Below are positions 5,014 to 5,247 of a DNA stretch of 5,247 nt, in pieces. Both the position numbers and the translations under genes were made by a program. The stretch is taken from positions 1 through 5,247 of the forward strand of contig JACPLS010000036.1 in NCBI GenBank assembly GCA_016186375.1, read 5' to 3'. The notes under the pieces were generated by a model. The model was given only the letters and a program-made list of their open reading frames with translations. It searched no databases and was not told the DNA's origin. Position 1 is the stretch's first letter, and each line of letters opens with the position of its first letter. The stretch is from Candidatus Pacearchaeota archaeon. Its GTDB lineage: Archaea > Nanobdellota > Nanobdellia > Pacearchaeales > GW2011-AR1.

Positions 5014-5247
5014 TCAAATATTGGAAGCAAGTATATACCCTTTACCCTTTACAAAACTTTTAGAGACTACGTAGCACTTATTCAATTTTAGCTTTTTTGA
5101 TAGATTTTGAAGCTTGATTAAATCGTTCTTATCTCCTTTTTGCTTAACTTCCAGAGCAATCATCATATCATTTAAAATAAAATCTATTTCTTGACCAGAT
5201 CTTTTTTGATAATAATTAACTTGACCATATTTTCTCAAATTATTGAA
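5014..5247 (-). CDS. C-terminal domain of a DUF4143-type AAA ATPase, cut by the right window edge
   Basis: The minus-strand frame stays open to the window end, giving the last 77 residues; the true start lies beyond position 5247. The fragment opens F-N-N-L-R-K-Y-G and reads Y-Y-Q-K-R-S-G-Q-E-I-D-F-I-L, then A-L-E-V-K. This pattern is typical of the C-terminal domain of the archaeal/bacterial ATPases with an N-terminal P-loop domain (AAA_14 plus DUF4143, or the related DUF234 proteins), usually about 400 residues in all. The residues E20, D22 and E33-V-K35 of the fragment match the E-x-D...E-x-K layout of PD-(D/E)xK nuclease folds. Whether such proteins cut DNA is not established. The rest (V-V-S-K-S-F) fits the closing strands. 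It is convergent with ftsZ, and its promoter is outside the window. Such genes are common in accessory DNA. Confidence 0.8.
   Translation of the reverse strand, partial: FNNLRKYGQVNYYQKRSGQEIDFILNDMMIALEVKQKGDKNDLIKLQNLSKKLKLNKCYVVSKSFVKGKGYILASNI

Noticed and set aside
1..5247. tRNA, rRNA, CRISPR array, riboswitch or insertion sequence ends
   Set aside because: All gaps between genes are under about 90 bases and contain no cloverleaf-like, repeat-spacer or long inverted-repeat structure that I can see. No transposase motif is readable in any coding frame.

Overview
The window is A/T-rich (about one third G+C by eye) and reads as archaeal, most likely from the DPANN group (Woesearchaeota/Pacearchaeota-like). 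Four complete plus-strand genes each have a TATA-like box starting 25-29 bases before the start codon and no Shine-Dalgarno sequence. This is the layout of archaeal leaderless transcripts. The FKBP is the long archaeal form with an insert-in-flap domain, and FtsZ has the archaeal-type sequence. Two secreted proteins carry cysteine-rich modules of a style I associate with DPANN genomes. That last point is memory, not a search, and the phylum call is an inference.

Layout, left to right: (1) the last 28 codons of an unrecognised plus-strand frame (2-88); (2) a cytoplasmic FKBP-type peptidyl-prolyl isomerase (153-869); (3) a large secreted multi-domain protein of 755 residues with 58 cysteines (894-3161); (4) a small secreted relative of 197 residues (3203-3796); (5) the cell-division GTPase FtsZ (3878-4960); (6) on the minus strand and running off the right edge, the C-terminal domain of a DUF4143-type AAA ATPase (5014-5247), convergent with ftsZ. 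Intergenic gaps are short (24-81 bases). Each plus-strand gene seems to have its own promoter, so this is a compact array rather than one obvious operon.

The most interesting part is the pair of secreted proteins between the FKBP and FtsZ genes. They share a six-cysteine module (two copies in the large protein, one in the small) starting C-T-[DE]-S-D-x-G-x-N-Y and ending C-x3-C-x4-G-A-C-type. They also share a nearly identical C-terminal tail, N-Q-G-[LF]-[VI]-x-[RK]-I-I-N-W-[FL]-K-x-L-F, predicted to form a short amphipathic helix. The regions between differ completely: cysteine-rich domains and a Thr/Ser linker in one, an Asn/Thr linker full of N-glycosylation sequons in the other. This suggests a shared export or surface-attachment scheme ending in a helical C-terminal tag. 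No functional link between this pair and the flanking housekeeping genes is shown by the sequence; they may simply be neighbours.
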